Of a stretch of DNA of 35,662 nucleotides, positions 1 to 8,323 are shown piece by piece. Source of the stretch: Actinomycetes bacterium. Its GTDB lineage: Bacteria; Actinomycetota; Acidimicrobiia; Acidimicrobiales; Acidimicrobiaceae. Within the stretch, counting starts at the first letter, position 1; each line of letters begins with the position of its first letter. The notes under the pieces were generated by a model. That model searched no databases, had not been told where the DNA came from, and saw only the letters and a program-made list of their open reading frames with translations. The position numbers were made by a program, and so were the translations under genes. The stretch is taken from NCBI GenBank assembly GCA_021795585.1, contig JAJYPE010000003.1:1-35662 (forward strand), written 5' to 3'.

Positions 1-531
1 AACTTCGTCTCGCGGCGGCGAGTGTCGCAGGATTTGACGCAGATGCAGACCTTCCGCAGCGTCATCGCGGCCCTTGACATGCGCCCGAGCTACATGGTCC
101 TGGCTACCAGCTGGATAAAGGCGGCGTCGGACGTGGCCCGTCGGCTCCAGATTGCCGATGGTTCCCGCGTGTTGCAGGTCGATTCAGTCGGCATGGCAAG
201 TGAGCGACCTATGGCCGTCTACCGGTCGGTGCTGGGGCCAAGCATCGCGGAAAAGGTTCATCCCAAGCTCAAAGGGGAGGCCCGCAGCACTTATGAGCTG
301 GCTGCCGAGATCCTCGGACTGGACGAGTTGAAGGTCGAACAAACTTTCGAGGCGGTGGCCGTCGACGAGTCCACGGCCGCGCTACTCCAGGTCACACCGG
401 GCTCCAGCGCCTTTAGAGCCTCCAGCATCTTCACCGTCCCCACGGGCCAGCCGATCGAGCTGCGCACTGCCATCTATCCCGGCGGCCGTTACAGCTTCAA
501 CGTGCAGCGAACCGTCAGCATCGGCAAGTAA
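1..531 (+). CDS. GntR-family transcriptional regulator, C-terminal UTRA domain (5' end outside the window)
   Basis: Frame is open from base 1 (NFVSRRRVSQDL...), like the linker after a GntR wHTH; remainder resembles a UTRA domain (ARRLQIADGSRVLQVDSVGMASERPMAVYRSVL... ending FNVQRTVS). Confidence 0.75.
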   Translation, partial: NFVSRRRVSQDLTQMQTFRSVIAALDMRPSYMVLATSWIKAASDVARRLQIADGSRVLQVDSVGMASERPMAVYRSVLGPSIAEKVHPKLKGEARSTYELAAEILGLDELKVEQTFEAVAVDESTAALLQVTPGSSAFRASSIFTVPTGQPIELRTAIYPGGRYSFNVQRTVSIGK

Positions 532-659
532 GGGCATACTGGCTCGTCGCTACACAAGTGCCTTGAGTCGACTCTGTCCGCCTCCACCCGCAAAGCGCCG
601 GACACTCACGCTCTACTCCAACTAGACAAGGTTTCAATCAGGGGAGCCCGCCCGCGAAG

Positions 660-1540
660 AATCGGCGTCGTTTTCATGGCGCGTTCGCGCCACGCTCGTC
701 GGATGGGTGAAATGAACGGGAGGGCCAAGTCCATCGAGGCGCTCCAGGATCTCCAGCCCAAGTGGTACCCGAACTAAGGCAGGCGGGGTTCAAAATGGAC
801 CCCAATGCGAAGGTGCTGTTGCCGAGGACTCGGGCACCATCACCTGTGTCCCCAACCCCGCTCCCCTGCGGGCGGCGCTCGGGGAGCGTCCCCGGCTCAG
901 GTGGCCCCGGGCAGCCAAAGCCAAGCCCGCCCGATTGGGCCGCAGAGTCGTGCACCTGCGCCGAGAGGCACGCCACCAGCTCAGCCCGATGCCGGTGGAC
1001 ACCTTTTGCGAAGTGGTGGTCGAAAACCTCGATCTCGCTGCAATGAAAGAGTACGGAGCGCCGGGCCAGCCGGCGCTCCATGTCCGATGCTGCACTCGGG
1101 GCCCCCGAGTGCAGCTCACCTGCAAGCTGCCTGGAGAGGAAGGGCCTTGGGGGTCACTGACGCCTTGGTTCGCCTCATCCCAGGTCCCACAGGGCTGTGG
1201 CTGCCCTCTGGCCGAGCCGAGGAAGCCGGCCAAACAACTCGGCTGTGCCGTCACCGGCGAGTTAGCCGGCCGGGACGACAACGCAAGCACTGAATCTCTG
1301 AGACTGGCCGGAGAATGCCAGTTGTGGCTCAGTTGGAGCCACGGCTCCGCAGCCCAACAATCCCACCGGCAGCGGTTGGGGACTCGGCTCGGACACCGGA
1401 CCATCCGGTGCCGGAGGAGGAGACCTAAGACCTTTGCAGTCTTGCAAGGCCGTCTCCGGTGAGGCCAGAACCGAACCTGGCGGCAGGCAAGGAACCCCGA
1501 GAAGGGGTGCGGGGTGAGTGCTCACTATTGAGCACTCGGC
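660..1540 (+). ncRNA. Candidate large structured non-coding RNA (no known class recognised)
   Basis: No ORF on either strand gives a protein-like translation (low-complexity R/P/G/C/H-rich overlapping ORFs on both strands). Dense hairpins: 677-692, 785-803, 812-838, 859-888, 1055-1079 (10 bp perfect), 1089-1115 (13-bp arms, 1-nt centre), 1215-1244, 1254-1269, 1303-1322, 1324-1342, 1394-1410 (7 bp perfect), 1419-1457 with nested 1431-1449, 1494-1508, 1516-1537 (9 bp perfect). Several plus-strand loops are purine-rich (GAGAA, CGGAGAAT), favouring + orientation. Confidence 0.5.
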
Positions 1541-1614
1541 TGCAACGGCAAACTCCAGCGACGAACCGAAAGCATGGTCGCGGCCACCGGCATCCAGGAA
1601 ACTCCGGATAACCA

Positions 1615-1642
1615 CGAGGGCACCGTCCAGGCGGTGCCCTCG
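1615..1642. terminator. Terminator-like hairpin without U-tract
   Basis: CGAGGGCACCG-TCCAGG-CGGTGCCCTCG, perfect 11-bp stem, 45 bp beyond the stop of the minus-strand epimerase gene. Confidence 0.5.
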
Positions 1643-1687
1643 ATCACGCCTGCTGCCGTGCTCGCGCAGCTGGAAAGCCGATCAGGC

Positions 1688-2107
1688 CTACTCTTCGACC
1701 AGCTCTATCAGCGTTCCAAAGGCCGCCTTGGGATGGATGAAGGCGACAGTCGTGTTGCGCGACCCTGGCCGCGGCACCTTGTCCACCGTCTCGTATCCCA
1801 TCTCCTGGGCTTGCTTGAGCACCTCGGCGCAAGACTCGACCCGGTAGCCGACGTGGTGCACACCTTCGCCGCGCTTTGCGATGAACTTCGCGGCAGGGGA
1901 ATCTTCACGGAACGGGCACACGAGTTGAACATAGGAGTCGGCGATACTAATGAGCGCTTCGTCCACCCCATCGGATTCGATCCTCTCCCGCTGCACCAGT
2001 TCTGCTCCGAAGAGGCCGGTGTAGAAGCCGATGGCGGCATCGAGGTCGCGCACCGCAATGCCGATATGGTCAATCTCGGTTAGCAGGCCATCGTGATGAT
2101 CACCCAT
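1688..2107 (-). CDS. mce: VOC-family methylmalonyl-CoA/ethylmalonyl-CoA epimerase
   Basis: MGDHHDGLLTEIDHIGIAVRDLDAAIGFYTGLFGAE...GEGVHHVGYRVES...FIHPKAAFGTLIELVEE. Start placed at the ATG just after the ccr stop rather than the longer ORF. Confidence 0.85.
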   Translation of the reverse strand: MGDHHDGLLTEIDHIGIAVRDLDAAIGFYTGLFGAELVQRERIESDGVDEALISIADSYVQLVCPFREDSPAAKFIAKRGEGVHHVGYRVESCAEVLKQAQEMGYETVDKVPRPGSRNTTVAFIHPKAAFGTLIELVEE

Positions 2108-2109
2108 CG

Positions 2110-3483
2110 CTACTTGCCCTTCGCTTTGGCAGAGGCGCGGCCGGCCGCGAACCTCTTGAACGTCGTTATCTTGTCCTCGCCGACCCTCTGGCGCAGCTCC
2201 GGGTCGTCGATGCCCATGTTTTCCTCGGGGGCGAGGCACAGCACGCCGATCTTGCCCTCGTGCTCGTTCAGCCGCACCGAGTTGCAGGCCTCAGCGACAT
2301 GTTCGAGATCGAAGGTCTTCGAAAGGATGGGCTGGATCATGCCTTTGGCGATCAGCCGGTTCGCCTCCCAAGCCTCCTTGTAGTTTGCGAAGTGGCTGGA
2401 CTTGATCGACTTCAGCTTCATCCACAGGTGGCGGTTGTCGTACTCGATCATGTAGCCGCTGGTGGCGGCGCAGGTGACCACGGTCCCGCCGCGCTTGGCG
2501 ACGAAGACGGAGGCGCCCATCGTCTCTCGCCCCGGGTGCTCGAAAACTATGTGCGGATCTTCACCCACCAGGTCGCGGATGTCCTTGCCGAAGCGGCGCC
2601 ATTCGGCCTCGTCCTGAGTGTGCTCGTCCTTCCAGAATCTGTAACCCTGGGCACGGCGATCAATCACCGCTTCGCAGCCCAGCTGCCGCAGCAGATCAGC
2701 CTTTTCGGGAGAGGAGACCACGCCTACCGGAATGCCGCCCCCGTTGAGGACGTACTGGACCGCATATCCTCCCAGGCCGCCCGTGGCACCCCAAATGAGG
2801 ACGACGTCGCCCTGCTTCATGGCGGCGCCGTTGTGGGAGACCAGCATGCGATAAGAGGTGGAGTTGGTCAGCGCATTGCAGGCCGCCTCCTCCCAGGTGA
2901 GATGCGTCGGCTTGGGCATGAGCTGGTTCGCCCTGACCACGGCCAGCTCGGCCAGGCCCCCGTAATTGGTCTCGAAGCCCCAGATCCGCTGGTGGCTGGC
3001 GAGCATCGAGTCGTCGTGGGCGGACGGCTCCTGATCGTCGACGTAGTTGCAGTGGATGGTGACCTTGTCACCGACCTTCCAGTTACGCACGGCGGAGCCC
3101 ACGCGGACCACCACACCCGAGCCATCGGAGCCGAGAACATGGAATGGCTGGCTGTGGCGCTGGTCCCAAAGGGAGCCGGAACGGCCGAGGCGGTCCAGGA
3201 AGCTGAATGTGGACAACGGCTCGAAGATCGACGACCACACGGTGTTGAAGTTGATGGACGACGCCATCACCGCCACCAATACCTCGTCCGGAGCAAGCTC
3301 GGGCGTGGGAATGTCGCCGACTTTTATCGTTCGGCGGGGGTCCTTGTCTTTGGACGCCATTCCATCGAAGATCTTGGCATCCTCCCTGCGCAAATACGCC
3401 GCGCGGAAATGGCTTGGTATCGGAATCGCCTCGAGTTCGTCGGCGGATGCGTCGGCAAGGATTGCCTGCAAGAACTCCTGCAT
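2110..3483 (-). CDS. ccrA: Crotonyl-CoA carboxylase/reductase
   Basis: MDR-type sequence with CCR-typical stretches: HCNYVDDQEP, IWGATGGLGGYAVQYVLNGGG, FEHPGRETMGASVFVAKRGGTVVTCAATSGYMIEYDNRHLWMKLKSIKSSHFANY. Confidence 0.93.
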   Translation of the reverse strand: MQEFLQAILADASADELEAIPIPSHFRAAYLRREDAKIFDGMASKDKDPRRTIKVGDIPTPELAPDEVLVAVMASSINFNTVWSSIFEPLSTFSFLDRLGRSGSLWDQRHSQPFHVLGSDGSGVVVRVGSAVRNWKVGDKVTIHCNYVDDQEPSAHDDSMLASHQRIWGFETNYGGLAELAVVRANQLMPKPTHLTWEEAACNALTNSTSYRMLVSHNGAAMKQGDVVLIWGATGGLGGYAVQYVLNGGGIPVGVVSSPEKADLLRQLGCEAVIDRRAQGYRFWKDEHTQDEAEWRRFGKDIRDLVGEDPHIVFEHPGRETMGASVFVAKRGGTVVTCAATSGYMIEYDNRHLWMKLKSIKSSHFANYKEAWEANRLIAKGMIQPILSKTFDLEHVAEACNSVRLNEHEGKIGVLCLAPEENMGIDDPELRQRVGEDKITTFKRFAAGRASAKAKGK

Positions 3484-3583
3484 ATTATGAATGTTTCCCG
3501 TCCTCTAGCCGTCCCTGCTCCCCTCCCGCGCTATTGCGGGTCGGGGGCCGGACGGGGATGGCCAACTGTAAAGCGACGGACTT

Positions 3584-3644
3584 TTGCCAACCGCTGAAGT
3601 GAAACTACTATCAATGAAATAGTAATTGTCACATCGGTTGGCAA
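3584..3644. promoter_or_regulatory. Nested inverted repeats in the divergent ccr/thiolase promoter region
   Basis: TTGCCAACC (3584-3592) with perfect complement GGTTGGCAA (3636-3644); inside, TACTAT (3606-3611) with ATAGTA (3619-3624). Centres are within 1 bp. Confidence 0.5.
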
Positions 3645-3698
3645 TCGCCGGGGCCGGGAAGTCCGTGCCTCGGCATCCCAGCCCCCCGGGAGGTCAAA

Positions 3699-4886
3699 AT
3701 GGCCGGTTCGTACCTAGTTGCCGGAGCCCGCACGCCGATAGGCAAGTTCCAGGGCTCCTTCGCCAACCTGAGCGCGATGGATCTAGGTGGCGTTGCCATC
3801 AAAGAGGCTCTCGCTCGCGCCAACGTCGCACCCGAAGAGGTGCAGTACGTCTTCATGGGGCAGGTGCTCCAGGCGGGCCAAGGTCAGATCACTGCTCGCC
3901 AGGCGGCGGTGAAGGGTGGCATTCCGATGACCATCCCGTCCACCACCGTCAACAAGGTCTGCCTATCGGGCCTGAACTCCATCTACCTGGCCAACTTGTT
4001 GATCTCCTCGGGCGAGGCGGACATCGTGATCGCGGGTGGCATGGAGTCCATGACGCGCGCGCCGTATCTGCTCCCGGGGGCCCGAAGTGGCCTCCGAATG
4101 GGAGATGCCCAGGTCATCGACTCGATGATGTACGACGGCCTCTTCTGCGCCTTCGACCAATGTGCGATGGGCCTGGGAACCGACCGTTACCTGGCCGGCT
4201 TCCCCGCCGTCACCAGGGCGCGACAGGATGCGATCGCCGCCAACTCCCACGAACGGGCCGCTCGCGCCATCAAGGACGGCCGCATGGCCCGCGAGATCGC
4301 AACCGTCTCGATCCCGCAGCGCAAGGGTGACCCCGTCTTGGTCGACACCGACGAGGGCGTACGCCCTGGCACGACGGCTGAGACGCTTGGCAAGCTGCGC
4401 CCGGCGTTCAGCTCGGACGGGACCATCACCGCCGGGAACGCCTCGCAGATCTCGGACGGCGCCAGCGCCATGGTGGTGATGTCCGAGCGCGAAGCGGAGC
4501 GGCGCGGAGTCACCCCGATGGGCCAGTTCGTCTCTTACGGCCAGGTCGCAGGGCCGGACGCATCGCTGCTGACCCAGCCCTCAAACGCCATCCGGGCGGC
4601 ATTGGCCAAGACCTCGCTTTCCGTAGGTGACATCTCGCTCTACGAGATCAATGAGGCATTCGCCGCAGTTGCCGCCGCATCTATGGACGACCTGGGCATC
4701 TCCGACGAAATCGTCAACGTCAATGGCGGCGCGATCGCTCTCGGCCACCCGATTGGTGCTTCCGGCGCGCGGCTGGCCCTCACACTCCTGCACGAGCTGG
4801 CGCTTCGTGGCCAGACCTACGGCGCTGCAGCCCTGTGCGGCGGTGGAGGACAGGGCGACGCCCTAATCCTGCGACGCGTCGGCTAA
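3699..4886 (+). CDS. Thiolase-family acetyl-CoA acetyltransferase
   Basis: [12 protein letters not shown], catalytic [45 protein letters not shown]. Confidence 0.93.
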   Translation: MAGSYLVAGARTPIGKFQGSFANLSAMDLGGVAIKEALARANVAPEEVQYVFMGQVLQAGQGQITARQAAVKGGIPMTIPSTTVNKVCLSGLNSIYLANLLISSGEADIVIAGGMESMTRAPYLLPGARSGLRMGDAQVIDSMMYDGLFCAFDQCAMGLGTDRYLAGFPAVTRARQDAIAANSHERAARAIKDGRMAREIATVSIPQRKGDPVLVDTDEGVRPGTTAETLGKLRPAFSSDGTITAGNASQISDGASAMVVMSEREAERRGVTPMGQFVSYGQVAGPDASLLTQPSNAIRAALAKTSLSVGDISLYEINEAFAAVAAASMDDLGISDEIVNVNGGAIALGHPIGASGARLALTLLHELALRGQTYGAAALCGGGGQGDALILRRVG

Positions 4887-4928
4887 GGATCCCAAGGGCC
4901 TGAAGCAGGCCTCGTCTAGGATGAGTGC

Positions 4929-6686
4929 GTGAGTTCCGGCTCTTCGTACTCCTCCCTCTATCGCAGGTTCCGTCCCCAGCGCTTCTCCGAGGTGCTGGGG
5001 CAAGAGCACGTGACTCGAGCCCTTCGCAACGCGGTTGCAAGCTCCAGAGTGGGCCACGCCTACCTCTTCTCAGGACCACGCGGCACGGGGAAGACCTCCA
5101 CTGCCCGGATCCTGGCAAAAGCTCTCAACTGCGAACACGCCGTGGACGGTGAGCCCTGTGCGGTGTGCACCTCTTGCGTGGCCATCGCCGACGGTCGCTC
5201 GATGGACGTCATCGAGCTCGATGCCGCCTCGAACTCCGGGGTCGACGCGGTGCGAAGCCTCATCGCCCAGGCCCCGGTTGGCACGACGGGAGAGTGGAAG
5301 GTCTACATCCTGGACGAGGTCCACATGCTCTCGACCGCCGCCTCCAACGCACTCCTGAAAACGCTGGAAGAGCCGCCTCCACACGTGGTCTTCGTCCTCG
5401 CCACCACCGATCCCCAGAAGGTGCTGCCAACCATCCTCTCGCGCACGCAGTCCTTCGAGTTCAGGCTGTTGGACGAGACGGTGCTCGACTCCCTGGTGGA
5501 AAAAGTCGCCTCTTCGGCCGAGCTGGCACTCGGCGAGGAGGCTCTCTCCTGGGCGGTCAAACGCGGCCGCGGCTCAGCCCGCGACACCCTCTCCTATCTG
5601 GATCAGGTGGCGGCCCTGGGCGGGATCGACGACACGCCGCGAGGTATGGAGGAGATCTTCTCCGCAGTCGCAAAAGGAGACCCGGCCGAGGTCCTGCTTG
5701 GCGTGGAACAGGCCGTGCGCAAGGGGCTTGAGCCTGCTCGGATCAATGCCGAACTGGTGGGGATGGCGCGCGAGCGCTTCCTCGCGTCCTTCGAGCGCTC
5801 CACAACCGAGGCCGGTATGAACACCGCCCGGCTGGTGAAGATGGTGGAGACCCTGGGCGGCACGGCCGGGCAAATGCGCGAATCGCTGGATCCTCGGGCA
5901 ACACTCGAGGCAGCCCTCATCCGGCTGGCGCGTGATGCCGTGGGCGCACCTGCCGAGCTTGAGCAACTCGTACAGCGAACGGTGGCGGGTTACTTGAAGC
6001 GCATGGGCGCCCAGCCTCAGGCTGCTGCGCCCGCGCCCCGCCCCGCCCGCGAGCCTGAGCTGGAGCTGGAGCCGGAAGACGACCCCGCGCCGCGCCACGG
6101 GCGCCCGCGCGTCGCCCCGGCGCCTCACGTGGCGGAGCTGAAAAAATCGCTCGGTGACTCCGAACGCCCTCAAGCACCCACCCAGGGTCTCTCGAGGGTG
6201 CAGGCCGCTAAAGAGCGAAGCCAGGCACAGGCCCAGCCTGGATCGCAGGCCACGACTGCGGAGGTGGCGCGGCCGCAGCTCGCTCCGAGCCCCCTCGACC
6301 GGGACCATCTGGTTTCGGCTTGGCCGGAAATTCTTGCCACGCTTAGCAGCCTCCAGCCCTTGGAGCGCAACGCACTCAACCAGGGGCGATTCGTGCGGGC
6401 CGACTCATCGTCAGCGACCTTCCTGGTATCCAACCCCATCCTCAGGGATCGCTGTGTCGCCTGCTCGCGCAAGATAGAGGCCGCCATTTGCAAGCGCTTC
6501 GGTGTCGACACCTTCAGCTTCAGGGTCGACGCGGACAATGAGCCATCCGCTAAACGCTCCGAAGAGGTGCCTGCCGAGGAGATGCTTCACGAATTCGCCA
6601 ACGGAGTCGCAGCCGACAAGCAGGCCATCGGGAACCTGGTACGCCAGGTCTTCCCCGGAGCGGTCGAGCTGGGCGACACCAAGTAA
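4929..6686 (+). CDS. dnaX: DNA polymerase III subunit gamma/tau
   Basis: GTG start; SYSSLYRRFRPQRFSEVLGQEHV, FSGPRGTGKTSTARILAKALNCE, Cys cluster CAVCTSC, ILDEVHMLSTAASNALLKTLEEPP. Confidence 0.95.
   Translation: MSSGSSYSSLYRRFRPQRFSEVLGQEHVTRALRNAVASSRVGHAYLFSGPRGTGKTSTARILAKALNCEHAVDGEPCAVCTSCVAIADGRSMDVIELDAASNSGVDAVRSLIAQAPVGTTGEWKVYILDEVHMLSTAASNALLKTLEEPPPHVVFVLATTDPQKVLPTILSRTQSFEFRLLDETVLDSLVEKVASSAELALGEEALSWAVKRGRGSARDTLSYLDQVAALGGIDDTPRGMEEIFSAVAKGDPAEVLLGVEQAVRKGLEPARINAELVGMARERFLASFERSTTEAGMNTARLVKMVETLGGTAGQMRESLDPRATLEAALIRLARDAVGAPAELEQLVQRTVAGYLKRMGAQPQAAAPAPRPAREPELELEPEDDPAPRHGRPRVAPAPHVAELKKSLGDSERPQAPTQGLSRVQAAKERSQAQAQPGSQATTAEVARPQLAPSPLDRDHLVSAWPEILATLSSLQPLERNALNQGRFVRADSSSATFLVSNPILRDRCVACSRKIEAAICKRFGVDTFSFRVDADNEPSAKRSEEVPAEEMLHEFANGVAADKQAIGNLVRQVFPGAVELGDTK
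6141..6157 (+). other. Possible -1 frameshift/slippage site in dnaX (gamma-like truncated product)
   Basis: A6 run (AAA AAA TCG CTC GGT GAC in frame 0). The -1 frame reads ATC GCT CGG TGA, stopping at 6155-6157. A stem-forming pair GCACCC (6174-6179)/GGGTGC (6196-6201) lies downstream. Confidence 0.4.
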
Positions 6687-6728
6687 CAGCCCGGAATACC
6701 CCCTAGGTCCAAGGAGCCTTCAAAACAG

Positions 6729-7331
6729 ATGGCCTACACGAAGTCGATGCAAAACCTGATCGACGAATTCTCAAAGCTTCCGGGTATCGGACCGAAGTCC
6801 GCCCAGCGCATCGCTTTCTACCTGCTTCGAGCCGACGCCGGCGAGTCGAGCAGGCTGGCCCAGGCCATAACCGTGGCCAAGGCCTCAGCCCGCTGGTGCA
6901 TGCAGTGCTTCAACCTCTCAGAGACGGAGCTCTGCTCGATTTGCGCAGACCCCGCGCGCGACCAGAGCGTGATCTGCGTGGTGGAGGAGCCCAAGGACGT
7001 CATAGCCGTCGAAAGGACTCGTGAATTCAACGGTCTCTACCACGTGCTACAGGGATCACTGAATCCGATAGAGGGAATTGGCCCGGACCAGATCAAGGTC
7101 AAGGAGCTGCTCGGTCGCCTCTCCTCGCACGATGTCAAAGAAGTAATAATCTGCACCAATCCCAATATCGAAGGCGAAGCAACCTCGATGTACCTGGCCC
7201 GGCTGATCGGCCCGAGTGGCATAACCGTCTCCCGAATCGCCAGCGGACTACCGGTCGGAGGGGATTTGGAATACGCCGACGAGCTCACCCTCGGGCGGGC
7301 ATTGGAAGGACGCCGGGAAGTCGCTCAGTGA
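6729..7331 (+). CDS. recR: Recombination mediator protein RecR
   Basis: [24 protein letters not shown]; zinc finger [16 protein letters not shown]; Toprim-like [39 protein letters not shown]-type C terminus. Confidence 0.95.
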   Translation: MAYTKSMQNLIDEFSKLPGIGPKSAQRIAFYLLRADAGESSRLAQAITVAKASARWCMQCFNLSETELCSICADPARDQSVICVVEEPKDVIAVERTREFNGLYHVLQGSLNPIEGIGPDQIKVKELLGRLSSHDVKEVIICTNPNIEGEATSMYLARLIGPSGITVSRIASGLPVGGDLEYADELTLGRALEGRREVAQ

Positions 7332-8272
7332 TGGTGGCGGTGCGGGGCGATTTCGTGGGCGTGCTGTGTGTTTCCGCCACGGTCAAGCCATAGCTTCAGG
7401 CCTGCCGCGTTGGAGTGGACGCCGTTCAAAACCTCGAAGCGCTCCAGGGCCACGGCGCTGACGCCTTCAAGGCTGACCTTGAATTCCGAAGTCAGTTCCT
7501 CGACGATATCGCGCTCGTTACGATATGCGCGCTCGGCGACCTCGGCCCAGCTGATCAAGGCGTCTTCCGCCTCGTCCAACAGCTCCGATGCGGCTCCGAA
7601 AAGGCCGTAGTGGGCGAAGGCTAGACCCCGTGGGTTGCGCTCGCGGAACTTCTCCAGCGAGGTCAGGGCGGCATCGAGGTCGAAGCCGACGGGCGGAGTG
7701 GCGGGGCGCAGCATGCGCACCTCGGGCAGCAGCACTCCGGCGGCATCTCCGGTGAAAACCAGGCCGGACTGCGGGTCGAAATAGCCCAGATGATGCTTGG
7801 CGTGCCCGGGTGAGTTGATCACCTCGACGCGTCGATGCGCAGAGAGCTCAACAAAGTCGCCGTCGCCGACAACCTTGATCCGGGCGGCATCGGTGGGCGT
7901 CATCCTGCCGTAAAGGGTATCGAGCAGGTCTCCGTAAACCAGCGCCGCCGAGGAGATAAGCCTCTCCGGGTCAGCCAGGTGCCGTGCACCACGCTCATGA
8001 ACGTAGATGTCGGCGTTGGGGAAGGCGTTCGCGATATCGCCCACAGCTCCGGCATGGTCCAAGTGGATGTGGGTGACGGCCACTGACGCCAGATCGTGCG
8101 CGCCTATGCCAAGGCTCTCCATCTCCTCCAGCACGGCCTGGGTGGAGGACTGGCTGCCCACCTCGATTAGGCAAGGAGCATCTCCCGTGAGCAGGTAGCC
8201 CGCGGTGATGTGGTCCCACCCTCCGAGCTTGGTGTCGATCTCGTATACGCCGTCAGCTATTAGTCGTGCCAC
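7325..8272 (-). CDS. MBL-fold metallo-hydrolase
   Basis: HxHxDH motif in [34 protein letters not shown]. Overlaps the recR 3' end by 7 bp. Confidence 0.9.
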   Translation of the reverse strand: MARLIADGVYEIDTKLGGWDHITAGYLLTGDAPCLIEVGSQSSTQAVLEEMESLGIGAHDLASVAVTHIHLDHAGAVGDIANAFPNADIYVHERGARHLADPERLISSAALVYGDLLDTLYGRMTPTDAARIKVVGDGDFVELSAHRRVEVINSPGHAKHHLGYFDPQSGLVFTGDAAGVLLPEVRMLRPATPPVGFDLDAALTSLEKFRERNPRGLAFAHYGLFGAASELLDEAEDALISWAEVAERAYRNERDIVEELTSEFKVSLEGVSAVALERFEVLNGVHSNAAGLKLWLDRGGNTQHAHEIAPHRHHH

Positions 8273-8323
8273 GCCGTCAACGCTACCAGCCGGGCGTTTG
8301 CGCGGCCGGATCTCGCCAGAGGC

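Noticed and set aside
565-574. GAGTCGACTC palindrome downstream of the GntR-family gene as an operator or promoter element for the candidate RNA
   Set aside because: Short (10 bp), not repeated nearby, and I could not identify convincing -35/-10 elements around it.
790-1462. Overlapping ORFs of 135-204 aa on both strands in the non-coding gap (e.g. 790-1404 minus, 935-1462 plus)
   Set aside because: Translations are R/P/G/C/H/S-rich without domain-like patterns and lie opposite each other; typical of spurious ORFs in GC-rich structured DNA.
660-1540. RNase P RNA, tmRNA, group I or group II intron identity
   Set aside because: I looked for the RNase P GAGGAAAGTCC..ACAGAAA core, tmRNA ends and group II domain V and found none; no intron-encoded protein or split gene is evident. 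A covariance-model search would be decisive.
2260-3597. 445-aa plus-strand ORF antisense to ccr
   Set aside because: Mirror ORF from third-position GC bias; the opposite strand is an unmistakable ccr gene.
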